A stretch of 64,000 nt of DNA from Sparassis latifolia (GCA_018466975.1 CM031558.1:1488001-1552000), one strand, 5' to 3'; counted from the first letter of the stretch, positions 24,823 to 37,234 are shown. Numbers and translations: made by a program. Notes: a model not told the origin generated them from the letters alone.

Positions 24823-27800
24823 ATGGACAATCTATCCGAGCTGCCCCGTCTGCAGTCTGACCCGCTCTCCCGCTCTCTCTCCTCTCTCGCGAGCGACACC
24901 CCCCTCGTGCTCTCTGCACACGCCGCACACGCCGCACCGCATATCGTTCTCCCGCGCCTCACCCTCCCCCAGAAAGGTACACGTCCCCCGAGACGGCCTT
25001 CGACCGCCTCCTCGGCGGAGGAGAAGCTCATCCGTCTCCCGTCCGCTCACGCTAGCTCTGGCCTCTCCACCACCTCCGGAACACCCGCCTCGACCGCGGG
25101 CTCCGCCAGCATTATATCCGACGATGGGGAGGCGTCCATGCAGCACACGAATCGATGGCCCCACGCTGCCGTAGCCAGCCTCCGTGCAGAGCCATCGCGC
25201 CTCTCCAGCTCAGGCGAGTCCTTCCGTGTCCCTCTACGTCCGTTGCAACTCACCCTCCGCGACCGACAGCAGACGTGCTCCCCTCGCCGTTTGACCTGTC
25301 TCCCGCGGACGAGCAGCTGTCCCAGAGCATGACCGTGCCCGAACCGCAGGACGTCGACGTCGACTATGACTGGGCGACCTTCGTCAACGCGTACGCGCTC
25401 GGTAGGTGGGACCCGCTCCGCACCCCGCATCCGCCCCGATCCCATCTCCAGCCGCCCAACCTCGCCCGCCCGTCCCACGCCGTGTCAGACGACACTCTTG
25501 CTGATCAGTCCGAGACGATATTCGACTCTCCCGTGATGGAGTCCGAGGTTTGGCAGACGCCCATGTCGACGTGCGGCTCGTCCTTCGCCGTCGACCTTGG
25601 TCCGCCTCCAGGCCTCGACCCCGCTGTCATGACCATATCGCTGCCCTCACCCTTTGTCCCAGGCACGGAGGTAGGTAAGCTCGAGAGGCAGCCCAACATC
25701 CCACTAAACTTGCCTCCCTTTCCTCACCGTCTACGCAATTCCTTCACTGATCTGCGCTCCTCGGCAAACTCACAATCCATGTCGCCAGAGTCGAATCGGC
25801 CCTTCAGCATTCCCTCTACTGACGCGACAACCGCGGCTGCGGCCATTCGGTGGGCCGCTGCACGCGTCTCCGTGGCCCCTCTCGCGCTCCCGTCGCCGGA
25901 GCACGAACTGACCGACCCGATGCGGGGGGTGACTGCTACAATACCGGGATCCCATCCACCCGATATATATCCGGACTCGCTACCCAACACGCCCGGCGTC
26001 TCCCGCAAGACCCGGTTGAGCAGCTTCTGGCAGGGCACCCAGGACGTCGACGACCGCAGGGCGCTTCCAACTATCGAGGCGAGCCCACCCGTACCCGCAG
26101 AGGAACCTTCAGCAGAGGTAAAGACTGCGACGCTGCCCGTAGCTGGCTCACTCGTCCCGCCCGCCACTGCTCCCGTGCGGGTTGTTGTCGATCGGCCGGA
26201 TGTCGATTACTTTGGGAACGCGGAACCGTCCAGGGCGGAGAATATGCTGGGGCGTGTGGAGCCGGAGCGACGGACATCGGCGCCCCCGTTGTTCGACCGT
26301 GAGCCAGCGACGGTCCCTGCCCTCCCGCGCAAGATATGCCTGACTCGGCAGACGTCCGCACCGCTGCCCACGTCGTCGCTGTACGAGCGCCGGTTGCGGT
26401 CGGCTCGCCCGCTATCGGAGTCGTCCGTGCCGACACTCTTGGGCAGAGCGGCGAAGGAGGAGAATATGTTCTGTGAGCTGGGTTTTCTGGCGCCCCCGAA
26501 CCCGCCCGATGAGTTGGAACGCAGAAGAGCGCTTTACAAGTGGGTCCTCTCAGAGAGCTATCTCCGTGAAGCTTTCTTACGTATCTGTCATGTCGATGAA
26601 GATTCAACATATGGAACACGGGCCGCGACATGAACTTCGATCGGATAGCGCACCTTGTGAAACTGGTCTTCAATCCGAAAATTGTCACTATAGCACTCGT
26701 TGACGGGACTGATGAGTGAGTCGTCTTAAATGACGTGAAAATCCGTTAATGTGGAACGTATTGCAGATTCCTCAAATCTGAGTGTCAGTCGGTTTCTTCT
26801 CGTGACCTAACCACGCGGACCTTTGACCGTGTCACAAATTAGCTGGCATTGGTACCTCCATTATTCCAAGGATACGCTCGTTTGATGCCCATGCGATCTT
26901 ACAACGGTCAGTAGAGTAGAGATATTGATCCTTGGGCCGAGGCTTACGAGCTTGGTTAGGGACGATGAGCCCACCGTTGTCCTCGATGCTCGGGACGATT
27001 GGCGTTTCGCAAAAAACGTGAGTTGTGTTGCATAGCTCAACTAGGTAATATCCAGTAACTCGGTATTCTCAGCCGTTCGTCACTGGTCACCCACACATAC
27101 GGTTCTACGCGGGCTGTCCACTTCGCACCCAAGACGGCTTCAACATCGGCACGTGCGTGTAAATCTGTTTTGTCAGAAGAGTGTGTCTGAAAAGTCACGG
27201 CAGTCTCTCCATCATCGATGATACCCCTCGTCGCGAGTTCAGTCCCCGTCAGCGACATACGTTGAAGGAGTTTGCGGTACGTTGGACTCGGTTGAGTGCA
27301 AGATTTCGTGTTCATATTTTTCGTAGCAAATTGCTATGCGAGAACTGGAGCTGTGGCGTGATAAGGTATGTTTTACGCCTGTCATCACTCTGGTATTCTT
27401 TTTAGTCGATTATTGGTGCAGATCCAGCTTCGTATACGAGATCGAATACAGAACTCGGTGGGTTATCATTCTTTATCCCAGGAGTGTCTCATGAGACTAT
27501 GATCACAGATGGAACAATTTACGCGAGAGTGCCTCGAAGTAGACAAGGAAGTCGACAACGAGAAGGTTATGAGCTTGTCCGTCGGCACCTCCATGGAACA
27601 AGTGTACGAGCGTGCCGCGAAGCTAGTCAAGAGGACGTTAGATGTCGAAGGAGCCATCGTCCTAGATGTGTCTCATGTTGACGTAGTGGAGACAATGGGC
27701 GCGGAATGCACCATGTCTATTACGCTGCACGACGCCGATGCGCACGCGGGGGCAACGACCAAGTTGCTTAGTAGCCAGGAGTATACGCGGCTAGCGGAGT

Positions 27801-30800
27801 TTTTTGAGAAAAACCCTGATGGCAAGATCTGTGAGGGCGTCGTCCCGGCGACACTCCGTCCGTTCCTACCGACGCGCATCCAGTACGCACTCAGTAAGCT
27901 TTCCTGTGTGTGCAGAACGTGTAGGCTCGGATTTAAGCTGTTCCTCTTACAGCTGTCCCTATATTTAACGTCGACAAGCGGCCGTTCGCGCTGCTGTGCG
28001 CATACAGCACGGGGGAACGCACGACACCTTTCGTGAGAACGTCTGATCCTATTTCGGTAGAACTGATGTAACACTTGTTTGTGCAGTTGGAGGGCCACGA
28101 ACTGTCGTATCTTCGAGCAATAGGTACGTCTTTTTGGACTCAATGGTGGTAGCTTCCTCGACAGTGATACAGGCGTCATCATCCTGTCCGCCGTGCTCAA
28201 GCGTAGGATGATCCTTGCGGACAAGGCGAAGAGTCTGTTCATCTCCAAGTGTGTCCGTTCTCCCTAGTATGAAACACGGGTTTTTGAACGCTTGTCAACC
28301 CAGCATCTCGCATGAGTTGCGGACACCTCTGCATGGAGTGGGTCCATCATGCGCATTTCTTCTCCGAATATTGAGTCATGACGTACCTAGATTCTGGCCT
28401 CTGCCGAGTTGCTATCGGAGACGCGGTTAGGCCACAGCCAGGCATCCTTTTTGCAAACAGTACAAGCGTGCGGGACGTCCTTGGTGGAGACAGTGAACCA
28501 CGTGCTAGACTTCACCAAGCTGAGCGGTAACGCGAAATCTGGTGGCGTCGAAAACGTGATACACCTCAGCAAGTGAGCTTAATTATTTATTGATCAGGTT
28601 GCCGTGCGCTCATTTGAATGGTAGGGTTGATCTCATGCAGTTAGTCGAAGAAGCTACGGAAGGATGCTGGATCGGGCACCGCGCTAGGATGTTCACCTCC
28701 GAGATTGGCAGTGTTTATTCACCCCCGATGCAAGATCAGAAGCTCGCCGTTGCACTTCCGGCACCCGAGAAGCATGTGGAGACTGTCGTAGATGTGGGAC
28801 ACAGCGAGAATGTGTGTTGTACCCAGTATCGTGTGCGTTATAAATATTCATCTACTGAACATCTATGCAGGGTTGGACCTTGCGGTGCGAGAAGGCCGGC
28901 ATACGCAGGGTGTTGATGAACGTGTTTGGGAACAGCCTCAAGTTTACTTCCGTATGCCCATTGGTTGCGCCGTGGTTTGTAGTACTGACTGTTACTGTTT
29001 CACAAAGGACGGCTACGTTCACGTAATGCTCCGACAGTTTCCTGATGGCCCTAGGAACAAGGTCAGGATAGAGCTCTCTGTTATTGACACTGGGAAGGTA
29101 CGCCTGGGCAGCGGTTTTTATCGGTTCTCGTGTGAGATTGACATTGCATTTCAGGGCATCAGCCAGAGTTTCCTCAAAGTAACTACGACTCCATCTTCCA
29201 TCTTACTGTGTTCCTCATTGTGTCCCACAGAACCAACTCTTTCACCCGTTCTCGCAAGAGAATCCTCTACAGACGGGAACGGGTTTGGGCCTGGCTATTG
29301 TCAATAGCATCGTGTGCTCTCCAGGTGTCAATGGCAAAGTTGACGTATGGAGTACAGAAGGCGTTGGAACGGAAATCAAGATCACTTTTACCGCAGAAGC
29401 GATAGAAGACGAGGAAGTCTCCTCCAGCGATGCCGAATTTGCGAAGCTCTACGACCATCTCCAGCGGCCCAGGATTTCGTTACTGGGCTTTGACGATCCA
29501 CACAGAGGAGTCCAGCTGTTACGCGACGTCGTGTCAACATATCTCATTTCACGATGGGGTATCCAGCTTGCAGATGGATCTGACCGAGGAGAGATTGTTA
29601 TTGTGAACGAGGATATCACTCCAGTGACTCAAGCAATCACGAACAGGGATGCTAGCCGACCGTTCATCATTTTCTCATCTTTCCGCGGTGACTTGCGACT
29701 CATGTCAATCGTCAACGATTACGAAGCTATTGGTGGATTCGCACGGGTAATATACAAGCCTGTTGGACCTGGTCGGATATGCTCTGTGCTTAGGCTGTGT
29801 CTACATGTTCTGAATATTGGAAGGGAGTCACGTTCCAAGTCAACTCTGCTACATCAAAGCCAGTCTTCTCCTTCACTGCCTCCTGGAACGTTCGAACTCG
29901 GCGAGAGTGGCACCCATCCCAGCGCATTCGCCCGTCGTTTTTCGGAAGAGCGCGGTCTGAAGCTTGCTGCATCTGGTACTGCATCTGGACGACCTTCTTT
30001 GGGTCCTCGTGCCGTGACAGCGCATCCGTTGTCTAGTTATTCACGAGTGACTTCCACCTCGGATCAGGACGAGTTGGAGCCAGAGCCTGCGGAGTCGTTA
30101 TCTGGCCCTGAGAGTCCAGTTCGGCGAACTATTTCTGTCGGCACAGGAGGGACTCTGCTTAAGTCTTCCGTAGGCACAGTTGCGTCTAATGGTTTGGTCC
30201 GAGTTTTGGTTGTGGAAGACAACAGCATCCTACGGAATCTGCTGTGAGCTCTGTTCCTTTCTCATACTCGGTTCGGGTTGACGTTGATGATGATAACCTT
30301 TGAAGCGTCAAGTGGCTTACCAGCAAGGTAAATTCGGCATCCTTGTTGGCTTGCTGGTTCTCACCCAATGCAGGGTTATCACTGCAGAGAAGCAGTAGAT
30401 GGACAGGAGGGCGTCAACGTCTTCGAATCAGGAGGACAATTTGAGTAAGTGTGTTTGAAATACCAAGTGCATCGCCTAGACCTCCTTTCCTTGTCCAGCG
30501 TTGTCCTTGTTGACCTGTCCATGCCGGTCCTTGACGGTAAGATCATTTCCGTGAAATCAAACCCATCTCTTATTTGGTACCGCAGGTATTGGTGCGACTA
30601 CTCGGATGCGAGATATCGAATCTGCACGATTGTCTCGCGAAGACATGCAGCAAAATACCCTCAGCCACTCGAAACCCGCTCGAATACTGGCGCTGACTGG
30701 AATGTCTTCGCTAGATGACAAGCGCCGAGCATTCGACGCCGGAGTGGACGGCTAGTGCGTATTCAGCTCATTATTTTCCGCGCACGTTTTGACAGAATCC

Positions 30801-30870
30801 TTTCAGTCTTGTAAAACCGGTCGCATTCAAAACTTTGGATGTAATGTTCCATAAACTTGGCATTTCATGA
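24823..30870 (+). CDS. hybrid histidine kinase with GAF domain and receiver
   Basis: A fungal two-component sensor expected to autophosphorylate on His and pass phosphate to its own receiver, then to an HPt protein. About 560 N-terminal Ser/Pro-rich disordered residues come first. A GAF-like domain follows ([35 protein letters not shown]), then a coiled segment, the HisKA H-box [12 protein letters not shown] (His reassembled across an intron) and a HATPase with N-box [22 protein letters not shown] and [13 protein letters not shown]. The C-terminal receiver has VEDN, phospho-acceptor Asp in [12 protein letters not shown], and LVKPV with the conserved Lys. A 44-nt intron at 25226-25269 joins the two N-terminal frames. 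No transmembrane segment is visible, so it is probably cytosolic. The ligand is unknown. Confidence 0.9.
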
Positions 30871-31405
30871 TCATACAAGTACACATTTCATGCCGCATCG
30901 CTTTTTCCTACATATCTGTACTCCTCAAGATCTTCACGCTATCGTGCGCTCGTCGTTCACCCACTCATTCTTGATTTCATTCATCATGCACATCCTCACG
31001 GACAATATCTTTCGAGTTCTGCCAGTGGGGCGTTGTAAACTATTACCGCCGCCCATAATCTCCTCACTGTATCGTCCTAGCCCTCTTTATCCGCATATAA
31101 CGTTATTCCAGTTGGTCCTTCGTTATTATGTACCGTGAATTACTGAACACATCTGACATGTACCGTTTGCTGCTATGGCAATATTGGAAGTGACGAAGAT
31201 GGCGCGATAATTGGCACCAATGGCTGTACGAGCCACGTGATATACAGTACGACTACCCCGCGGAGGAGCATGGCGAGATTCACTCCTCAGCTGTTCGGTT
31301 TATCTAAAGCTGGCCTGATACTCTGAAAAGTCGTCTTAGCCGCATATAAGACCCAATTTTCTGTGCTCGGTGTCGTTTCTTCGCCTCGTTGCTTAATCTC
31401 TGGCC
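30871..31405. other. promoter region upstream of the lyase-kinase gene
   Basis: About 535 bases after the histidine kinase stop. It contains a CACGTG at 31234-31239 and a TATA-like CATATAAGAC about 60 bases before the next ATG. No gene is seen. Confidence 0.45.
31234..31239. promoter_or_regulatory. CACGTG site upstream of cystathionine beta-lyase
   Basis: A palindromic CACGTG lies about 170 bases upstream of the ATG at 31406. In yeast this is the Cbf1 site used in sulfur-amino-acid gene promoters. The same hexamer occurs elsewhere in the window, so its role here is inference. Confidence 0.35.
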
Positions 31406-33045
31406 ATGACTGCATCGAAGCAGCCGATCTACGATCTTCCCACCCCAGAACCCGAGTCTCCTTCTCTCCTTCGACCGCGCCAGCCATACCGCTTCTCCAC
31501 GCTATGCGCGACAGTAGAGACCCCCGACTCGGAACATAAAGACCAGCATGGGAGCTCTAGTATACCCATCTATCAGACCGCTACCTTCAAAGGCGTCGGA
31601 GGGCAGTATGACTACTCCAGGAGTGGAAATCCCACAAGAACTCATTTAGGCGAGTTTCACTCATCTGAGTCGCATGTTGAACTGCAGAGTATGCTGGTGC
31701 ATTGAGAGAGTCAGTCGGAAAATGCTGTGGAACAAATGTGCATGTCAGGATTTGCGGGCTGGCGGCATGCAGTCATGAGACGCATTCCACTGGAGTGTAG
31801 GGTTTAGCTCGATGCCTAGGGCACCAATGAACTGGCCTTCTTGTTCTTAAAAGATCGTTCAATATCAGTACTGACGAGCCGTTCTCTCTGAACACAGAAC
31901 ACCACATCGCTAAAATATCCTCCGCCGAGCATGCCTTCGCTGTATCGTCTGGAATGGCAGCCCTGGATATCATCACACGCATTCTCAAGCCCGGAAACGA
32001 AGTTATCGCTGGTGACGATCTGTACGGCGGCACCAACCGCCTGCTGACCTACTTGCGGACCCATATGGGTGTTACCGTGCATCATGTGGACACAACTGAT
32101 CCGGAGTCGGTGCTCCCGCACTTGAACCCCGGGAAGACAGCCATGGTTCTTCTGGAGACCCCGACGAATCCACTTTTGAAAGTAGTAGACATTGCCAGAA
32201 TCAGCGCGATGGTGAAGGAGAACTGCGAGGATGCCATAATTGTGGTGGACAATACTATGATGAGCCCGTACCTGCAGAGACCATTGGAGCATGGTGCAGA
32301 TATCGTCTACGATAGTGCGACGAAGTACCTTAGTGGACATCACGATTTGATGGCCGGTGTTATTACTTGCAACAGAGATGATTTGGCCAAGGTGCGCTCG
32401 GACACTTGTTTTGCCCCGAACAATCTATTAACAGCATGCGTAGCAAATGGCTTTCACTATCAATGCAGTCGGTAATGCTCTTACGCCGTTTGATTCGTTC
32501 CTCCTACTCCGCGGTACGAAGACGCTGGCCGTTCGTATGGATCGTCAGCAGTCTTCAGCTATGCTTGTTGCCCAGCTCCTTTCCCGCCTGGGCTTTGTCA
32601 CTCACTATCCGGGTTTACCAAGCCATCCCGGGAAAGAGATCCACGATCGTATCGCGGATGGTGTGTATTTCATCTTGTGTCTACCTTGTGCCCCTATTGA
32701 AGAGTTTGTGATTACTCGAAGGCTACGGTGCAGTTCTTTCCTTTGAAACAGGAGATAAGGAGATGAGCGAGCGCATTGTTGGATCCACCCGCTTGTGGGG
32801 CATCAGCGTCAGCTTTGGCTGCGTGAACAGCCTGATCAGTATGCCCTGTGCCATGTCGTGCGTTCTACGTTTCATACCTCTTTCTCATCTGACGCCAAAA
32901 TTCTTGTAGCCATGCCTCCATTGACCCGGCTACTCGCGCTGCTCGTGGACTCCCTGAGGACCTCATACGCCTTTGCGTCGGCATCGAAGATCCCGCGGAT
33001 CTTCTCGACGACTTGCAGCATGCCCTTCTAGAAGCTGGTGCTATA
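31406..33045 (+). other. cystathionine beta-lyase half of the fused frame
   Basis: This part alone matches a full-length Cys/Met-metabolism PLP enzyme such as yeast Str3, from the N-terminal TLCATVETPDSEHKDQHGSS to the usual end of that family. It acts in methionine synthesis, one step after homoserine and cysteine are joined. The homology ends cleanly near 33045. Confidence 0.88.
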
Positions 33046-34919
33046 ACATATGCTGCCAATGATTTCATACGCATACCGAACCCCATCAGCAGAGCGGTGG
33101 AAAAGCTTGCCCTTGGAGAGCCGCGAAGGGAGATCGGAGACCGAGAAGACAGGGAGTGGTTCGTGAGTGCACCTGGAAAGGTTATCCTGTTCGGAGAACA
33201 TGCCGTCGTACACGGTGTGGTAGGTGTCCCTTCCGCACCACTAAAACAGTAAGGGTATAGACTCATCTGTGACACTTGTAGACGGCGATCGCAGCCTCAG
33301 TTGACTTGCGCTGTTATGGTGTTGCCTCACCACGCCATGATAACAAGCTATCTCTACATCTGATGGATATTGGAAACTACTACAAGGAATGGGATTTAGA
33401 TGATCTCCCGTGGGATGCTGTGTCTCTTGTTCTTCCTGGGGAACAGCATCCGGAGGTTCTGGATCAGAAGCTGGTAGACGCAATCAACACAAGGGCACTT
33501 CCGCTTGCAGATGAGATGCCTCCGAAGGCGCATGGGGCAGCGCAAGCATTCTTGTATCTATACATGATGCTGGCGCATGGTGACGAGAGGTAAGTCGTAG
33601 TACCCAGTTTAGTACCTACCAGACTGATGGATCTGCTGCGTTGAAGGCCAGCATTAAACTTCGTTGTTCGTTCCACCCTCCCTATTGGCGCTGGTCTCGG
33701 GTCCTCTGCTTCTTATTCCGTGTGTGTCGCGACGGCCCTCCTTCTGTTGAACCATCGAATCACCATGCCTCCACTTCCGCCCCGTACTCGACAGCCAGGA
33801 GCACCAGGTGATCCTGGTCATCTGCATGTCTCACACCATGGACGTCGCGCCATTCCTCCTGCCACTGCAGAGGAGGTAAACAGATGGGCCTTTGTTGCAG
33901 AGAAGGTGCTGCACGGGAATCCAAGTGGAGTGGATAACTCAGTCGCGGTGTATGGAGGTGCCTTGGCATACACACGGCCCGGCTTTGGAAAGAAGAGTGG
34001 CATGGATCCGATTCAAGGGTGAGTGGTCCTCTTGTTTCGTGGTGTTCGCTTTGAGGTCTCATTAAACACGCTGATGTTGTTGAGCAGGTTTAAGTCATTG
34101 CGATTCTTATTGGTGGATTCCGGAGTCCCTCGTAACACGAAGCAACTTGTTGCTGGTGTAGCCGCGAAGAAACTCGAGGTGACTTTTATTGTGTCCTGCT
34201 ACTTCGTGTTGTTCAGCGTTTCTACGTCTCTCACAGCAACCGGAGATCGTGAACAAGATTTTAGACGATATCCAGACCATCAGTGACGAGGCACGGCGAG
34301 CATTGGCTGATCCAGAGCTATCCAGAGGGTCGTTGCTCTCCGCGCTTTCTGTAAGTTGCCATACCTAGTTGATCGCCTGTGATCGGACATCTGACAAGAC
34401 GTTGGTGGGTGTTCCAGGCTCTCATTGACGAGAACCATGCCCACCTGGTCTCTCTCGGAGTCTCGCACGAGTCTTTAGAATCTATCAGGACATCAACGGG
34501 TGCTGAACCGTACAGGTTGAGCACGAAACTAACTGGTGCAGGCGGAGGGGGGTGCGCTGTCACCCTCGTTCCAGATGGTGCGTGTCTCCTCAATCACTGA
34601 TATCTCTTCTCCCTATCATTTTCTGTCAATAGACTTCCACGATTCTCATCTTCAAGCTCTTGTTTCTGCCCTCGAGGCCAAGAAATTTCAGTCTTACCTC
34701 ACTGCTGTGGGAGGGTCGGGACTGGGCATCCTCTCTCCATACAACCATGAGCCGGAGAGCTACGGTGGGCCTGTGACGCCACCAGACACTCCCTATGAGG
34801 ATGCGGATTCAGACACTGATAGAAGGGATAGTCTACCACTGCGAGAACAGTTCACTACCATTGGTATTGACCAGCTGCCGACATGGGCTGAAGCTCGAGG
34901 CAGGTGGGGCTTTGTGTAG
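31406..34919 (+). CDS. fused cystathionine beta-lyase and mevalonate kinase
   Basis: One frame encodes two enzymes. The N-terminal half is a PLP-dependent cystathionine beta-lyase: YDYSRSGNPTRT, AVSSGMAALD, VVDNTMMSPYLQRPL and the PLP-lysine motif SATKYLSGHHD, ending around LLDDLQHALLEAGAI. It cleaves cystathionine to homocysteine. About 36 linker codons later the same exon continues into mevalonate kinase: FVSAPGKVILFGEHAVVHGV, the GHMP motif PIGAGLGSSAS, and KLTGAGGGGCAVTL. That enzyme phosphorylates mevalonate. No stop and no in-frame ATG lies between the halves. Introns checked by frame include a GC-AG intron (31650-31897) joining RTHL|EHHIAKISSAEH, and CAMS|HASIDPATRAA. The C-terminus carries a Pro/Ser/Asp-rich insert before RGRWGFV. 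The alternative is two overlapping genes with a hidden start or poorly supported intron near 33057-33150. Confidence 0.82.
33154..34919 (+). other. ERG12: mevalonate kinase half of the fused frame
   Basis: This part alone matches a full-length mevalonate kinase beginning at EWFVSAPGKVILFGEH, a normal N-terminus for the family except that no Met precedes it. Six or so short introns follow, for example HGV|TAIAASVDLRC. Pro/Gly/His-rich and Pro/Asp-rich inserts relative to the yeast enzyme suggest surface loops. Confidence 0.88.
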
Positions 34920-35068
34920 ATCATCAACTGTAGGTACAGCTGTACGGTGTATTCAACTACAATGTACAGTATTTGAGACGTACATGTACAGTTGACTATC
35001 TCAAGATCTCGTAACGTATGACGTTGGTGCCCGGATTTTGCTATGCATTACTGTGAGGGTATGAGGGC

Positions 35069-35898
35069 ATGTCATCTGAATCATCCACAGTACCTGCCCT
35101 ATTGGGTACGACATCCTCGATTACCGATCGAGATTGTACGGTGTGCCCCTCCCTACTTAGCCCCATAGAGACGGTATCAGACTATGGCTCCTCGAAGACA
35201 ACGTACGTACACCTTTACAAGGATCATCGAAAGAATTGGTTGACTTCAGTCCCTGCGTCTTGTCAGACAGCCACTCGCCAAACCCAAGCTGCGTCCTCTT
35301 CTGCGCAACTGGATCCTGAACTAGTTGCTAAGCGGACCAAAAGGCACCTTGATGAACTCGAGGTATGTTCGTGTTCTCCTTGCTTCCAGTAACCAAAGTT
35401 ATGTTGCCTCCCCTCCTCAGCGTTCGAACTACACGGAACCGTCCGATGCTCTGTTCCACGGCCTCGGGGAAGATGAAGACGGTGGTGCAGGGGGACGTTC
35501 TGCCAAAGGCCGCGCCAGAAGGACCGTCTCAGACAAGCGGCAATGGGATGGGAAGAAGAAACCAAAGAAGTCGAGTATGAATGTCAGGACGGCCGTGCTG
35601 TACAAGAAAAATCTGGCGGTCCTTCTGGACGAGTCTGTAAGCACACTATCTAGTTCTTCGTATGCACTGACTTGATTTGCCTGCATATTTTCCACCGCAG
35701 GGGATAGCAAATTACCCTCCAGGTGTCCCAACATACCTCACTGCCGTCGCTCCGCCACCCCTCCAGCCGCCTCAACTGTTCTGCTCGGTGTGTGGGTTCT
35801 GGGGAAAGTACAAGTGTAAGAAGTGCGCAATGCCGTATTGCGATCTGAACTGCCAAGGCATACACGATGAGACGAGATGCGAGAGGAGAGTTGTTTGA
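35069..35898 (+). CDS. VPS71: HIT zinc-finger protein Vps71/ZNHIT1 (SWR1 complex)
   Basis: A subunit of the SWR1 remodeller that exchanges H2A for H2A.Z. A charged region (ELVAKRTKRHLDELE, RSNYTEPSDALFHGL) is followed by a basic linker and the C-terminal HIT zinc finger: CSVCGFWGKYKCKKC, MPYCDLNCQGIHDETRC. This gives the expected C4/C2HC ligand set, with the chain ending just after the finger as in Vps71. Three or four introns are likely. One of 60 nt near 35208-35267 has no stop and is a multiple of three, so its use is uncertain. The start at 35069 (MSSESSTVPALLG) is the first Met in frame. Confidence 0.87.
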
Positions 35899-36084
35899 TC
35901 ATGCCACCGTGAGCGACTTTTGCTAGTCACTACTGCGTTGAAACCAGCAATCACTTTGCAATCTGACGTGTCGCCCATTCTACGCGCGATGGAAAGAGTT
36001 CACCTTTTTGTGGGTGCAACGGTACATTAGTACACCCTCTACCTATTGAATACATATCACTTTCCAACAGTCAATGGTATCATA

Positions 36085-37234
36085 CTATACAGTGAATGCA
36101 TATTTTTTTCGTGCTTGCTTCTCGACGAAAGCTGGGAACCACCAGTACATTAGGTGGCCCAGTCTGCTGTACCACCAAGGCATAAAGATATACTTCTCCC
36201 TAGCGTCCACAGCTTGGATACACCGCCTGGCAACGTCCTGTATCTTCAGACCATGGGTGTTCGGATCGGCCTCGCGCACACTACCGCCGTCCACAGCAGA
36301 TGCACGAAAGTTGCCCTCCACCGTTGTTGGAATACAGAGAGTGAATGTGACAGCGGAATGTTCGATAGAAAGCGCTTGATAGAGCATGAGAGAAGCGGAT
36401 TTAGTGGACCCATAGATGGAGCGCGTCGGGGCCGGAATGATGGCGCCCAATGACGAGATCAGGACGATGGAAGGAGAGACGGAACTGGACTGAAGAATAG
36501 GCAGCTAGAGATATCTCAGCGTGCAACTTCCTGGAATATTGCCCAATAACTCACAAATGTAACTGCTGAAATGAGCGGCCCAATGTAGTTGACTCTTGCA
36601 GCTGCATTAGCAACATCAACGGTTCGTTGTATGCCTTCCACATCCGCCTGTGGTGGATCAAACTTGCTGCCGTTTCCCTTCAGTCCTGCCACCTCCATCA
36701 GAGGAAGTAACGCAGAGACACCCGCACAGACAATAACTGTGTCTACGCCTTGCCATTCTGGAATGTGCCATGAGCAATTTGACATATTGTTCATAATGAT
36801 GCAAATGACATACCAGACTCCACTTTCTCCCTTAGCCGAACCATATCCCCCGTGTCTGATATATCAGCCTGCATACCGTAAATGCTTGCTCCTCCAGGAT
36901 GAGGCCAATTTTCCGCCGGTCTGACTGGAGCGAGGGCAATACACTCCGTGACAACTTTCTGTATCTCTTCTCGTCGGGAAACAATGCAGAGTCGTGCACC
37001 CCTCGAAGCATACCGCAATGCCAGTTCTCGTCCTATACCACTGGAAGCTCCTATGATCAGAACCCGTTCATGATGTTTTGGTATTTGCTGTAGACGATGA
37101 GTACTTCGACGAAAGAATGCCCACGCGACAGGTAGAGCTAGGGTAACCGATAAGAAGGTTCGCGAGTCTCTCAAGAAGTTGCAAGACATTGGCGTGGCAG
37201 ACCCGGAAGGGGCTCGCCTGTCGCAGAACTTCAA
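36085..37234 (-). CDS. membrane-anchored short-chain dehydrogenase/reductase
   Basis: A classical SDR oxidoreductase. The Rossmann motif is LIIGASSGIG, the NAD(P)-side Arg appears in CIVSRREEI, the active-site Ser follows VLISSLGA and the YxxxK motif is SIYGSTKSAS. An N-terminal hydrophobic stretch (FLSVTLALPVAWAFF) suggests an ER membrane anchor with the catalytic domain on one face, as in 11-beta-hydroxysteroid dehydrogenase-like or DHRS7B-like enzymes. The C-terminus is aromatic and basic. Two or three introns are present. Met at 37234 or 37189 could start the protein; the second gives MSCNFLRDSRTF. The substrate cannot be told from sequence; 3-ketosphinganine reductase is less likely. Confidence 0.8.

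Noticed and set aside
25155..26633. Independent gene upstream of the histidine kinase
   Set aside because: The frame joins the upstream exon through a 44-nt intron with a CTCAC branch and continues by splicing ([12 protein letters not shown]) into the GAF domain, so it is the kinase N-terminus.
33013..33252. Separate mevalonate kinase start at TTG (33013) or an out-of-frame ATG near 33057
   Set aside because: TTG is not a credible eukaryotic start here. The ATG frame needs an intron with a weak GTGGAA donor and no clear branch point; kept only as the alternative to fusion.
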